A stretch of DNA of 64,000 nt from Streptomyces sp. B21-083 (GTDB lineage Bacteria > Actinomycetota > Actinomycetes > Streptomycetales > Streptomycetaceae): contig NZ_JARUND010000002.1 of assembly GCF_036898825.1 (NCBI RefSeq), forward strand, positions 1,240,001 through 1,304,000, written 5' to 3'. Position numbers and translations under genes: made by a program. Below the pieces are notes generated by a model. The model worked only from the letters and a program-made list of their open reading frames with translations, made no database searches and had not been told where the DNA came from. Shown here piece after piece: positions 24,904 through 33,604 of the stretch (positions are counted from its first letter, which is position 1; every line of letters starts with the position of its first letter).

Positions 24904-25962
24904 CTACGCCGCCGCGTCGCGGTCCATGTCTCGGACCAGGTCGATGGCCCGGCCGAGGTTGGTGAGCCGTGCGTCCAGCGTTTCGCCGGCGGGATAGAGA
25001 CGGACTGTGTCGACTCCGGCGTCGCGCCACACCTTCAGCCGCTCGCACACCATGTCCTCCGTGCCGATCAGCGTGGTGGCCAGCACCATCTCGTCGGTCA
25101 CCAGACCGGCCGCGCCGTCACGGTCCCCGGCCTGCCAGCGTTCCCGGACCTCCGCCGCGATCTGCGCCCATCCCTGGCGGCTGTAGGCGTTGTTGTAGAA
25201 GTTCGTGGTCCCGGAACCCATCCCGCCGAGGCTGAAGGCCAGTTCCTTCTTACGGCCGCCCACCATCGCGACCAGCGCGTCCTCGTCCTCCGCGAAGGCC
25301 ACTTCCGCGCCCTGGCAGATGTCGAAGTCGGCGCGTGACCGCCCTGACGCGGCGAGACCCGCGTCCAGGTGGTCGAAGTACGCCTCCTGGGCGCCCTCGG
25401 GAACGAAGCTCGTACCCAGCCAGCCGTCGGCGATCTCCCCCGTCAGCCGCAGCATCTTCGGCGAGAGCGTCGCCAGGTAGATCGGGATGTCGTGTTCGGC
25501 ACGGATCGCCAGCGCCATCGGCTTGCCGTCACCACCGGGCAGCGGGATGTGGAACTCCCTGCCGCTGTAGGAGATCTTGCCGCCCGCCACGGACCGGCGC
25601 ACTATCTCCACCGTCTCCCGCATACGCGACAGGGGCCGGGCGAACGGAACACCGTGCAGGCCCTCGATCACCTGGGGGCCGGACGGGCCCAGACCCAGCA
25701 GGAAGCGGCCTTCGGAGATGTTCGACAGGGTGATCGCGGCCCGGGCGATCGCCATCGGTGTACGGGTGGCGAGCTGAATGATCGCGGAACCGAGCAGCAT
25801 CCGTTCGGTGCGTGCGGCCAGATACCCCAGTGGCGAGGCCGCCTCGGCGCCCCAGGCCTCGGCCACCCAGCAGATGTCCAGGCCCAGCTTCTCCGCCTCG
25901 GTGACGAAGTCCACCGTCTCCGGCCAGCCGGTGGACGCCTCGATCGTGGTCGACGTACGCAT
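24904..25962 (-). CDS. LLM-class F420-dependent oxidoreductase
   Basis: 352-aa luciferase-like TIM-barrel protein. Family landmarks include AEKLGLDICWVAEAWGAEA, LLGSAIIQLATRTPMAIA, RFLLGLGPSGPQVIEGLHG and ADGWLGTSFVPE, typical of actinobacterial F420H2-dependent enzymes of the methylene-H4MPT reductase/G6PD-like branch. The ATG at 25962 shares one base with the stop of the SRPBCC gene (TGATG), indicating coupling; a GTG one codon upstream is possible. Substrate unknown. Confidence 0.9.
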   Translation of the reverse strand: MRTSTTIEASTGWPETVDFVTEAEKLGLDICWVAEAWGAEAASPLGYLAARTERMLLGSAIIQLATRTPMAIARAAITLSNISEGRFLLGLGPSGPQVIEGLHGVPFARPLSRMRETVEIVRRSVAGGKISYSGREFHIPLPGGDGKPMALAIRAEHDIPIYLATLSPKMLRLTGEIADGWLGTSFVPEGAQEAYFDHLDAGLAASGRSRADFDICQGAEVAFAEDEDALVAMVGGRKKELAFSLGGMGSGTTNFYNNAYSRQGWAQIAAEVRERWQAGDRDGAAGLVTDEMVLATTLIGTEDMVCERLKVWRDAGVDTVRLYPAGETLDARLTNLGRAIDLVRDMDRDAAA

Positions 25963-26486
25963 CACACACCCATCTCTCCGGCGTCTTCGGCCAGCTTCTT
26001 GATCGATTCGAGAGTGGCGCCGATGTTCCGCTCGAACTCACGCATGCGCACGAAGACGATCTTCTGTTCCTTCTCCGGCATGCGGTCGATGGCATGGGAG
26101 AGGCCCGAGCGGCCGGGCCCCAACTGCATCCACTCCCGGAGCAGCGTGCCGTCGTCCCGGGGTTCGAGCGTGAACCGCCAGATCGCGGAGGGGTGTTCGG
26201 GGTCCTCGATGGCCCACGCGAAGACACTCGGGGGTTCGTACTCGACGATGTGGGATGTGGTGGCCCACTCCCCCAGCGACTCATGCTCACTCCTGCCCAC
26301 GAACCGGGCTCCCAGCGCCGGTCCCGTCCTTCCGTCCAGCCACTCGACGGACCGCAGTTCCGTGCTCAGGCCGGGCATCAGTTCGATGTCGGAGACCAGC
26401 TCCCACACCCGTTCCGGCGGGGCAGCGATCCAGATCGGCACCTCGACCGTCGGCTTGTCCGCATAGCACGCACCCGTCCACTCCAT
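25962..26486 (-). CDS. SRPBCC-family (polyketide cyclase/dehydrase-like) protein
   Basis: 174-aa START-like fold protein. The N-terminus shows the family opening VEVPIWIAAPPERVWELVSD, followed by GARFVGRSEH and a C-terminal helix ERNIGATLESIKKLAED. ATG 26486 is preceded by GAGGAGGG. These proteins bind hydrophobic ligands; the coupled F420 enzyme suggests that the pair acts on one small lipophilic compound. The HxlR regulator directly upstream in the same direction is the likely controller. Confidence 0.88.
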   Translation of the reverse strand: MEWTGACYADKPTVEVPIWIAAPPERVWELVSDIELMPGLSTELRSVEWLDGRTGPALGARFVGRSEHESLGEWATTSHIVEYEPPSVFAWAIEDPEHPSAIWRFTLEPRDDGTLLREWMQLGPGRSGLSHAIDRMPEKEQKIVFVRMREFERNIGATLESIKKLAEDAGEMGV

Positions 26487-26539
26487 GGCCCGGCCCTCCT
26501 CGTCGTCATAACAGCCCTCACTTCCGAAGAGCCTCTGAC

Positions 26540-26572
26540 CACTAAAGTTGTGTAGATAGACTCACTTGTCAA
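26540..26572 (-). promoter_or_regulatory. Promoter/operator region of the SRPBCC-LLM pair
   Basis: Reading leftward, TTGACA (26572-26567) is a consensus -35; a weak -10 (AACTTT) lies 17 nt on. The spacer is bracketed by an AAGT...ACTT inverted repeat, a form that HxlR proteins often use. Both are only suggestive. Confidence 0.42.
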
Positions 26573-26602
26573 GCAAAGACGGCGTCTCCTGCGGATCCCG
26601 AT

Positions 26603-27100
26603 TCAGCCGGCGAACCGCTTCGCCACATCCGGGCGCTCGGCCAGGCGCGGCGGATAGCCCGGCCCCATCCTGGAGTGGGTGTTGTCGGCGGTCATCGGCT
26701 CACCGCAGGCGGCGCACACCACTTCGGCATGACTCTCCTGCTGACAGACGTCGTGGTACGTCACCACCGGCGGGCCTTCCTCGCCGGCCAGCCAGCGGTC
26801 CCCCCAGCGGTTCATCGCCAGCAGCACCGAATGGAAGTCACGGCCCTTCTCGGTAAGGACATAGTCGTACCGCACCGGCTGGGTCTGGTAGGGCCGCTTC
26901 TCCATCAGCCCCTCCTCCACCAGCCGCCGCAACCGGTCGGTCAGGGTGTTGCGCGCGATCCCGAGCGACTCCTGGAACTCGTCGAAGCGCTTGATCCCGT
27001 ACCCGGCCTCGCGCAGCACCAGCGGCGTCCACCAGTCACCCAACAGGTCCATGGTGCGAGCGATCGAGCACGGCCAGTGCGCGAAGGAAGTACGTCTCAT
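26603..27100 (-). CDS. HxlR-family winged-helix regulator
   Basis: 165-aa regulator from ATG 27100 (MRRTSFAHWPCSIARTMDLL). It has the HxlR fold: LGDWWTPLVLREAGYGIKRF, then the recognition helix region ARNTLTDRLRRLVEEGLMEK and the wing PVRYDYVLTEKGRDF. A C-terminal extension carries CxxC-type cysteines (DVCQQESHAEVVCAACGEPM), possibly a zinc site, as in a Streptomyces subgroup. ATG 27121 would add seven residues. A short inverted repeat ACCAG-N13-CTGGT (27104-27126) overlaps this start region and may be its own operator. Confidence 0.9.
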   Translation of the reverse strand: MRRTSFAHWPCSIARTMDLLGDWWTPLVLREAGYGIKRFDEFQESLGIARNTLTDRLRRLVEEGLMEKRPYQTQPVRYDYVLTEKGRDFHSVLLAMNRWGDRWLAGEEGPPVVTYHDVCQQESHAEVVCAACGEPMTADNTHSRMGPGYPPRLAERPDVAKRFAG

Positions 27101-27416
27101 GGCACCAGCATACTTATCCATCTGGTAAAGCAACCCAGCAGGTAGAAGCCTTGGCGTGATCGCGAAGTCCGTGTCACGGCGTCCCCACCCGCCCGAGTAC
27201 GTACTCTGCTCCGTGTCGAGGGCAGGTGCCCCGGTTCCTCGCGGATTCAGCGCGGCCTTCGCGGGCACGTCGACGGCAGGGTCAGACGCTGGTGCGCATC
27301 GGACCGCGGTTGAAGGCGACCGGGTGGCGGTGAGATCGCCGCCCGGAGCAGTCGCTGCGTTTGGGATACAGCCGAGCAGAGTCAGACAGCTGACATCTGG
27401 CGACCTGATCGATTGA

Positions 27417-27428
27417 TGGGATGGATCT
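27417..27428. promoter_or_regulatory. Repeated motif ATGGGATGGATC (candidate operator, distal site)
   Basis: The 12-mer ATGGGATGGATC lies 200 bp before the importer relic. The same 12-mer, inverted, occurs at 61103-61114 upstream of the fucosidase gene; the shared core ATGGGAT also occurs at 27532-27540 and 60964-60971. Both regions lie beside genes of the FadR-type GntR B pair (30396 and 60918). Confidence 0.4.
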
Positions 27429-27502
27429 CGCTCCCACAACCCTCACTGCGACATCTCGCTCCGCAATCGCCCTGCAAATTTCGGGGACATTACACCAAGG
27501 GC

Positions 27503-27540
27503 TAGACAGGGCCTCGCTGCGCGCCCTATAAACATCCCAT
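27503..27540 (+). promoter_or_regulatory. Promoter with overlapping ACATCCCAT operator candidate
   Basis: TAGACA (27503-27508), an 18-bp spacer, and TATAAA (27527-27532) form a good sigma-70 promoter for the downstream importer relic. ACATCCCAT (27532-27540) overlaps the -10 and start point, the position expected for a repressor site. A further inverted repeat CGACA-N9-TGTCG lies at 27551-27569. Confidence 0.5.
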
Positions 27541-27616
27541 CTCTCCGAGCCGACAGCAATCGGTTGTCGCTTATGCGGAAAATCTCCCGCTTCGGGACCA
27601 GCGTGAGGAAGTACCG

Positions 27617-28003
27617 ATGAGACTCAGAAACGCTCTCTGTTCCACCGCCGCCGCCCTGTCCGCCCTGGCGTCGCTCAGCGCCTGTGGCAGTGGCTCCGAC
27701 ACCTCGGCGTCGTCGAGCGGCGCACCGCTGGTCGGTGTGGACTACCCGCGTTCCGACACCGACTTCTGGAACTCGTACATCAAGTACACGCCGGAGTACG
27801 CGAAGGAGCTCGGCCTCTCACTCAAGACCACCAACTCGCAGAACGACGTCGCCAAGCTGACGGCGAACGCGCAGACGTTCATCAGCCAGGGGGTCAAGGG
27901 TGTCGCGATGGCCCCGCAGGACACCGCGGCCATCGCTCCTACGCTGGCTCAGCTGGAGGCGAAGAAGATCCCCGTCGTCACCGTCGACACCCGCCCCGAC
28001 AGC
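27617..28003 (+). pseudogene. RbsB-type sugar-binding lipoprotein, N-terminal fragment
   Basis: Starts at ATG 27617 with GAGGAAG upstream. The signal peptide and lipobox (LASLSAC-GSG) are intact, followed by about 105 residues of a periplasmic-binding-protein-like lobe (LVGVDYPRSDTDFWNSYIKY; QTFISQGVKGVAMAPQDTAA; KKIPVVTVDTRPDS). The rest of the protein is missing: near 28003 the sequence switches to a permease gene, in a different frame, and the binding-protein frame stops at 28042. The importer is therefore dead unless complemented elsewhere. Confidence 0.9.
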
Positions 28004-28547
28004 CGGCATCTCGGGCGGCCAGACCTTCTTCCAGCTGCCTGAGTCGATGCTCTACCTGGGCACGGCGCAGTGGTTCGGGATGCCGGCGTCCATCTGGCTC
28101 TGCCTGGCGCTGTTCGCCATCGCCATCGTGGTGCTCGGCTGGACCAGCTTCGGCCGCTCCCTGTACGCCATCGGCGGCAACGTCGACGCCGCGAAGGCGG
28201 CCGGTATACGCAGCGACCGGGTGTTGTGGATCGTCCTTGTCGTCGGCAGTGTGCTCGCGGCCCTCGCCGGACTGCTGCTGTCCGGGCGGCTGGCCTCGGT
28301 GGCCTCCGCGCAGGGCAACGGCTACATCTTCACCGTCTTCGCCGCCGCCGTCATCGGCGGGATCAGCCTCAACGGCGGCAAGGGCACCATGTTCGGGGCG
28401 TTCAGCGGCATCCTGCTGCTCTTCATGATCCAGAACGTGCTCACCCTGGGCGGCGTTCCCGCGCAGTGGATCGGCGCCCTCAACGGCCTGATCATCCTGG
28501 TCGCGCTGATGATCTCGCGCAGCACGGGCGGCAAGGTCCAGGACTGA
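28004..28547 (+). pseudogene. RbsC-type sugar ABC permease, C-terminal fragment
   Basis: About 180 residues from GGQTFFQLPESMLYLG to RSTGGKVQD, with four or five transmembrane helices and the ribose-permease motif YAIGGNVDAAKAAGIRSDRV. The N-terminal half is absent. The deletion that joined it to the binding-protein fragment also removed the ATPase gene usually located between them. The fuconate dehydratase gene follows 111 bp downstream, so this was probably the fucose importer. Confidence 0.9.
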
Positions 28548-28658
28548 ACAGGCGGCCGTCGCGGGGATCCACAGGAGCCGCACGGCCGCCGAGCTCCTCC
28601 CCGCTGTCCTCGCCTCTCTCGTCGCAGGGTCCACGTCCCCTGCCCCCCAGGAGTCGCC

Positions 28659-30002
28659 ATGTCCTCCGCTGAGTCCCCCGTATCGGCATCTGCCCGCATC
28701 ATCGCCCTGGACGTCCTCGACGTACGCTTCCCGACGTCGGAACACCTCGACGGCTCGGACGCGATGAACCCCGAACCCGACTACTCGGCCGCCTACGTGG
28801 TACTGCGTACCGACGCCGGCGACGGGCTGGAGGGCCACGCCCTGGCCTTCACCACGGGCCGCGGCAACGACGTCCAGGCCGCGGCCATCGCGGCCCTCGT
28901 CCCGCACGTCGTCGGCCTGTCGGTGCAGGAGGTGTGCGCCGACCTCGGCGCGTTCTCCCGCTCCCTGGTCCACGATCCCCAACTGCGCTGGCTGGGACCG
29001 GAGAAGGGCGCCATCCACATGGCGACCGGCGCCGTCGTCAACGCCGCCTGGGACCTCGCGGCCAAGCGCGCCGGCAAGCCCGTCTGGCGCTTCCTCGGCG
29101 AGATGTCGCCCGAGGAACTGGTCGCCCAGGTCGACTTCCGCTGGCTCAGCGACGCCCTCACCCCCGAAGAGGCGCTGGAGATCCTGAAGCGTGCCGACCC
29201 CAGCCGCGCGGAGCGCATCACCCTCCTCCTGGACCGCGGCTACCCCGCCTACACCACCACCCCCGGCTGGCTCGGCTACTCCGACGAGAAGCTGGCCCGC
29301 CTGGCCCGCGAAGCGGTCGCGGACGGCTTCACCCAGATCAAGCTGAAGGTCGGCGCGTCCCTGGAGGACGACATACGGCGCATGCGCGCCGCCCGCGAGG
29401 CCGTCGGGGCCGGGATCCGCATCGCTGTGGACGCCAACCAGAGATGGGACGTCCAGCCCGCGATCGACTGGATGCGCGAACTGGCCCCCTACGACCCGTA
29501 CTGGATCGAGGAGCCCACCTCCCCCGACGACATCCTCGGCCACGCCGCCGTCCGCACGGCCCTCACCCCCATCAAGGTCGCCACCGGCGAACACATCGCC
29601 AACCGGGTCGTCTTCAAGCAGCTCCTCCAGGCCGGCTCCGTGGACATCGTCCAGATCGACTCCGCCCGGGTCGGCGGCGTCAACGAGAACCTCGCCATCC
29701 TGCTGCTCGCCGCGAAGTTCGGGGTGCCCGTCTGCCCGCACGCGGGCGGAGTCGGCCTGTGCGAGATGGTCCAGCACCTGTCGATGTTCGACTACATCGC
29801 CGTCTCCGGCACGACCGAGGACCGCGTCATCGAGTACGTCGACCACCTGCACGAGCACTTCGTGGACCCGGTACGCATCGCCGACGGCCACTACCTCGCC
29901 CCCGCCCTCCCCGGACTCAGCGCCCAGATGCACCCCGAGTCCTTCAAGGAGTACACGTACCCCGACGGCCCTGTGTGGGCCGCCCGTGTCTCCCGTGTCT
30001 GA
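28659..30002 (+). CDS. L-fuconate dehydratase (enolase superfamily)
   Basis: 447-aa enzyme of the mandelate-racemase-like L-fuconate dehydratase group, converting L-fuconate to 2-keto-3-deoxy-L-fuconate. The KxK base is visible in FTQIKLKVG; metal ligands are Asp in [10 protein letters not shown], Glu in [11 protein letters not shown] and Glu in [10 protein letters not shown]; the His of the acid/base dyad is in [11 protein letters not shown]. Length and the N-terminal [20 protein letters not shown] segment match the family. It appears intact even though the genes on both sides are broken. It starts at ATG 28659. Confidence 0.95.
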   Translation: MSSAESPVSASARIIALDVLDVRFPTSEHLDGSDAMNPEPDYSAAYVVLRTDAGDGLEGHALAFTTGRGNDVQAAAIAALVPHVVGLSVQEVCADLGAFSRSLVHDPQLRWLGPEKGAIHMATGAVVNAAWDLAAKRAGKPVWRFLGEMSPEELVAQVDFRWLSDALTPEEALEILKRADPSRAERITLLLDRGYPAYTTTPGWLGYSDEKLARLAREAVADGFTQIKLKVGASLEDDIRRMRAAREAVGAGIRIAVDANQRWDVQPAIDWMRELAPYDPYWIEEPTSPDDILGHAAVRTALTPIKVATGEHIANRVVFKQLLQAGSVDIVQIDSARVGGVNENLAILLLAAKFGVPVCPHAGGVGLCEMVQHLSMFDYIAVSGTTEDRVIEYVDHLHEHFVDPVRIADGHYLAPALPGLSAQMHPESFKEYTYPDGPVWAARVSRV

Positions 30003-30035
30003 CACCGGACGCCTGGTGGACGGCACCGTTGTCAT

Positions 30036-30405
30036 CAGGCAAAAGCGTCGTCACCGTCGGCGTCTTCAACTCCGGACTCCTCTCCCGCGACCGACCCACC
30101 GAAGGCATGAAATACGACCAGCAGAACGCCCCATCCGCCCTGGTCGACCGCGCCCGGGCGATCGCCGACGTCTGCGAGGCCTTCGGGACAACGCTTCCCG
30201 CCGCCGCGATCACCTTTCCCCGCACCCATCCCAGTATCATCAACGTCACTCTCGGCATGCGGACTCAGGAACAGGTCGGACGAACATGGAACTCCACGGG
30301 CGGGCCGTCCCCGAAGACCTCTGGGACGAACTCCGTGCCCAGGGGCTCATCAGATCGGACGTACCCGGTGCCGACGGCCGGGGAAGGGGTGCGCAGTGTC
30401 TCTGA
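30036..30405 (+). pseudogene. Aldo/keto reductase (L-fucose dehydrogenase type), C-terminal relic
   Basis: Begins abruptly 34 bp after the fuconate dehydratase stop with GKSVVTVGVFNSGLLSRDRP and continues to VNVTLGMRTQEQVG; a one-base deletion near 30285 then shifts frame to LHGRAVPEDLWDELRAQGLI and a stop at 30405. The DNA closely matches the AKR fragment at about 9940-10250. Its end overlaps the GntR start by 10 nt, the coupling expected if the intact gene once preceded this regulator. Confidence 0.87.
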
Positions 30406-31118
30406 CGGACAAAGCTATCGAACGGATCCGCGAGCTGATCCGCACCGGCGCACTGCCGCCGGGATCGAAGCTCCCCCCGGAACCGGATCTGGCCGCCCAG
30501 CTGGGCCTGTCCCGCAACCTCGCCCGCGAGGCGGTCAAGGCACTGGCTGTCGCCCGAATCCTGGAGGTCCGCCGGGGCGACGGCACCTACGTCACCAGTC
30601 TCCAGCCCAGCCTGCTCCTGGAGGGACTCGGCGGGGCGGTGGAACTGCTGCAGGGCGACTCCGGCGTTCTGCAGGACCTCATGGAGGTGCGGCGGCTCCT
30701 CGAACCGGCCGCCACCGCACTGGCCGCCACCCGCATCTCCGACGACCAACTGGCCGAGGTCAAAACCCACTTGGACGCCATGCGCGAGGCCCGCGACGAT
30801 GTCGAACTGCTCAACGCGCACGACGCGGCCTTCCACCGCGCGGTCGTCGCCGCGACGGGCAACGAAACACTGCTGACCCTGCTGGAGGGCGTCTCCGGCC
30901 GGACGCTGCGCGCACGGATCTGGCGTGGCCTGGTCGACGACCAGGCGGGGGGCCGGACCCTCGCCGAGCACGAGGCGATCTACGCGGCCCTCACCACGCG
31001 CGACAGCGCCCTCAGCCAGGCCGCCGCGCTGCTGCACGTCAGCAACACCGCGCAGGCACTGAAGGAGCACCTGCGCGACAAGCAGCCCCTCCCCTTCGAA
31101 GAGGCCGCACCGAAGTAG
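30396..31118 (+). CDS. FadR-subfamily GntR regulator (copy B1)
   Basis: 240-aa regulator from GTG 30396 with GGGAAGGGG upstream. The winged helix-turn-helix reads PPGSKLPPEPDLAAQLGLSR then NLAREAVKALAVARILEVRR; the FCD domain has LNAHDAAFHRAVVAATGNE and LAEHEAIYAAL with the ligand His residues. It lies at the end of the fuconate dehydratase block and is probably its local repressor. A paralogue with a frameshift lies at 60197-60918. Candidate sites are the ATGGGAT-type motifs at 27.4-27.5 kb and 60.96-61.1 kb. Confidence 0.93.
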   Translation: MSLTDKAIERIRELIRTGALPPGSKLPPEPDLAAQLGLSRNLAREAVKALAVARILEVRRGDGTYVTSLQPSLLLEGLGGAVELLQGDSGVLQDLMEVRRLLEPAATALAATRISDDQLAEVKTHLDAMREARDDVELLNAHDAAFHRAVVAATGNETLLTLLEGVSGRTLRARIWRGLVDDQAGGRTLAEHEAIYAALTTRDSALSQAAALLHVSNTAQALKEHLRDKQPLPFEEAAPK

Positions 31119-31143
31119 CGACCGCTCCTGGCCGACAGGAAAG

Positions 31144-31371
31144 TTGCCGGTCCCACTCCTCGTCGGTGAGAGCCGCTCGTACGGACTTCAGCGGCTCGCG
31201 AGCAACAGCACCATCTTCGTGGCACCCCACGGCCTCAACAACGGCTGGGCCAACAGCGGCCACGGCGCCGCAGGCACTTTCTACGAGGGCGTGATGACGT
31301 CCGGCTACCCGTCGGACGCCACCGAGAACGCCGTACAGACCAACATCGACACCGCCGGCTACGGCAGGTGA
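31144..31371 (+). pseudogene. Chimeric relic: PHB-depolymerase-like esterase joined to GH54-type arabinofuranosidase
   Basis: A 75-codon open frame built from two unrelated pieces. Residues about 14-38 (YGLQRLASNSTIFVAPHGLN then NGWANSG) match the oxyanion/substrate segment of secreted feruloyl/acetylxylan esterases of the PHB-depolymerase type. Residues about 44-74 (GTFYEGVMTSGYPSDATENA then VQTNIDTAGYG) match the end of the catalytic domain of GH54 alpha-L-arabinofuranosidase. Neither piece can be functional. Confidence 0.68.
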
Positions 31372-31475
31372 CACCGAGGGCGGCTCGAGTGGCGCTCAGG
31401 GACTGACAGCAGCCGTCACACCCGTCAGCTCCCTGTGGTACGGGAGTTTCGAGGCCCGGACGGGCCGGGCTTCGG

Positions 31476-33467
31476 TCACTGTCCCGTCCATCCGGTCCAC
31501 CGCACGGAGGTGTCGGTCGGGCAGCGCGTCACCTGGTGGGCCGGCGCGGTGGTGGCCCGGCCCGCGCGCAGCACCGCCAGTACCGTGTCGTCCCGGTCCG
31601 TGCCGCCTCCGGGCCGGAGCGCGACCGGTCCGCCGAATTCGTGTCCCAGCGGCTGAGCGGCGTATCCGGCCTCGGTCAACGCGAGCCACACGCGCATCAG
31701 CGCCACGCCCGCGTCGAGCCTGTCGGTGACCGTCCGCCGAGGGCCCCGCAGGACCAGTACGGCTCCGCAGTTGCGCAGTCCGCGAGCCCGGAGCCGGTCC
31801 GTCGCCATGGACGGTGGTGTCGCCCACCGGGGTGGAACCGCCCGGCTCCCCAGGACGCGGCCGACGGCACGGGTCGTTCCCGAAACTCCGAGCAGCTCGC
31901 TCGGATCACCGAACGAGCGCCGGCCGTCCTCGGTCCGCGCCCGTTCCCTCAGCCACTCCCACAGCGCACCGTCGGCCGAGCGGCCGTCCCGCGCGGCGTC
32001 GAGCTCGGTGCGGGCGAGCCGGCCCAGGGCCGTGGCTCCGGTGATCGTTTCCAGGGTGAGGTTCCGCTCGGTGCACGTCAGTTCGATCCGTTTCAGCGTG
32101 GTCCCGTCGATCGGTGTCCGCAGCAGATCGTCCCGGTGGGTGCTGCGCAGGCCGAGGGCTCCTTGCCGGGCGAGCACGTCGTCACGCAGTCGGTCGCAGT
32201 GGAACCGGCCCGCGAACCAGTCCGCCTCGCCCGGATCGGCGGTGGCGGAACTGCCCTCCCACTCCCCGTGTGCGAGGTAGGACATCGCCCCCAGCGCACA
32301 GCCGAGGCTCTCCGCCCAGCCCAGCGCGTCAGGTGCGGCGGAGGGCCAGCGCCCGGGGTCCGGCGCGAGCCGCACCGTACGCCCGTCGACAGGCTCGAAG
32401 CGCCAGGGCTGGGCGTTGTAGGGCGACGGTGCGAGCCGGGCGCCCCGCAGCACGACGGCGAGACGTTCGGGGAGCGGACGTACGGGCAGGCTTGCGGGCG
32501 TGGACTCGGGCGGGCGGAGGCGGGCCGGAGTCTGAGCCGATGCCCGGGCCGCCGTCCGGACCGCTCGCAGGGTCCGCGCGAGTTCCAGCGGCATCCGGAT
32601 CCGGTGGGCGAGCGCCGCCGCGCGGGGCATGGCCGCCGCGTGCAGGTCCACGGTGACGACATGCCGCGTCCTGCGGTTCATCAACAGGTCCAGTACCACC
32701 CTGCTGCCCAACGCGCCCATGCCGAGCACACAGTAGGAGATCTGCGGCCAGGTTCCGCCGTTGGACAGCCGGTCGGCCATGACCGGGAGGTAGTCACTGG
32801 GGAAGTGGGTTCTGCCGAACCACCGTACCGAGTCCCAGACGCGGCTCTCCCGGTGGGCCTCGGCGGTGGCGGTGCCGTAGAAGGGCACGGGACGGCGACG
32901 GTAGTCGAAGACGTACACGGCCGGCTTCCCGCCGAAGTCCGCACCCGCGACAACGGGGATGCCGCGCTGTGCGGCCCGCTCGTGGAGCTGGTACTTGACC
33001 CAGGCGGACATCTGCGGGTCGATGGCGTCGAAGGCGACATGGACGCCGTCCAGCGCCTCGTCCAGGTTCTCCAGCGTCAGCCCCTCCGGGCACACGGTCA
33101 CTTCGGCCGACGGGTTGATGGCGCGCACCCGTTCGGCCAGCACCTCGGGCTTCGGCCGGCCGGCGTCAGCGAGCACACAGGCCTGTCGGTTCAGGTTCGT
33201 GACGTCGAAGTGATCCGGGTCGGCGAGCCTGAAGCGCACCACGCCGAGCCGTGCCAGCGGCTCGACCACCGCGCCGCCGACACTGCCGCAGCCTGCCACG
33301 AGCACAGTCGCCGCGCGCAACGCGGCCTGCTCGCGCTCGTTGACGATGCCGAGGTTGCGGGTCACCGCCTCGGCCCCGGCCTCCGCCACGGCGACGTCGG
33401 ACAGGTCCGTGTCGTGAGCGTCGCTGTCGTGAGCACCCGTGTCGTGAACGTCCGTGTCATGCGTCAT
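31476..33467 (-). CDS. ThiF/E1-like adenylyltransferase fused to a nitroreductase-like domain (MoeY-like)
   Basis: 663 aa. A His/Asp-rich repetitive N-terminus (HDTDVHDTGAHDSDAHDTD) precedes an E1-like Rossmann domain (about residues 35-290) with VLVAGCGSVGGAVVEPLARL and the ATP-site region ADPDHFDVTNLNRQ. The CxxC zinc motifs and catalytic cysteine of classical ThiF/MoeB proteins are not seen. A second domain (about 330-640) is nitroreductase-like, with LAPSPYNAQPWRFEP for FMN binding and a C-terminal GLRNCGAVLVLRG segment. The same fusion occurs in the actinobacterial MoeY type (mycobacterial Rv1355c). It is the last gene of the lipid-synthase operon; ATG 33467 has GAGGGAGG upstream. A redox or adenylation tailoring role on the lipid product is inference. 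Confidence 0.9.
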   Translation of the reverse strand: MTHDTDVHDTGAHDSDAHDTDLSDVAVAEAGAEAVTRNLGIVNEREQAALRAATVLVAGCGSVGGAVVEPLARLGVVRFRLADPDHFDVTNLNRQACVLADAGRPKPEVLAERVRAINPSAEVTVCPEGLTLENLDEALDGVHVAFDAIDPQMSAWVKYQLHERAAQRGIPVVAGADFGGKPAVYVFDYRRRPVPFYGTATAEAHRESRVWDSVRWFGRTHFPSDYLPVMADRLSNGGTWPQISYCVLGMGALGSRVVLDLLMNRRTRHVVTVDLHAAAMPRAAALAHRIRMPLELARTLRAVRTAARASAQTPARLRPPESTPASLPVRPLPERLAVVLRGARLAPSPYNAQPWRFEPVDGRTVRLAPDPGRWPSAAPDALGWAESLGCALGAMSYLAHGEWEGSSATADPGEADWFAGRFHCDRLRDDVLARQGALGLRSTHRDDLLRTPIDGTTLKRIELTCTERNLTLETITGATALGRLARTELDAARDGRSADGALWEWLRERARTEDGRRSFGDPSELLGVSGTTRAVGRVLGSRAVPPRWATPPSMATDRLRARGLRNCGAVLVLRGPRRTVTDRLDAGVALMRVWLALTEAGYAAQPLGHEFGGPVALRPGGGTDRDDTVLAVLRAGRATTAPAHQVTRCPTDTSVRWTGWTGQ

Positions 33468-33604
33468 GGCGGCGGCCTCCCTCTCGGCGGAGGACGTCCG
33501 GACCCTGTTCCGTACGGCCGCGGAGTCGGCGGGGTTCGCGCTGACGGGTTCGGATCATGAGAGTTCCTGTTCTGGTCGGGGGCGTCTTCCCTGGGGGCGG
33601 GCGC

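Noticed and set aside
26985..26998. LacI-operator-like AAGCGCTT inside the HxlR gene
   Set aside because: It lies within coding sequence at a conserved position of the protein, so it is most likely chance.
27129..27416. Open frame of 86 codons (27156-27416) between HxlR and the importer relic
   Set aside because: No ribosome site, no family resemblance and poor codon bias; the stretch appears to hold no gene.
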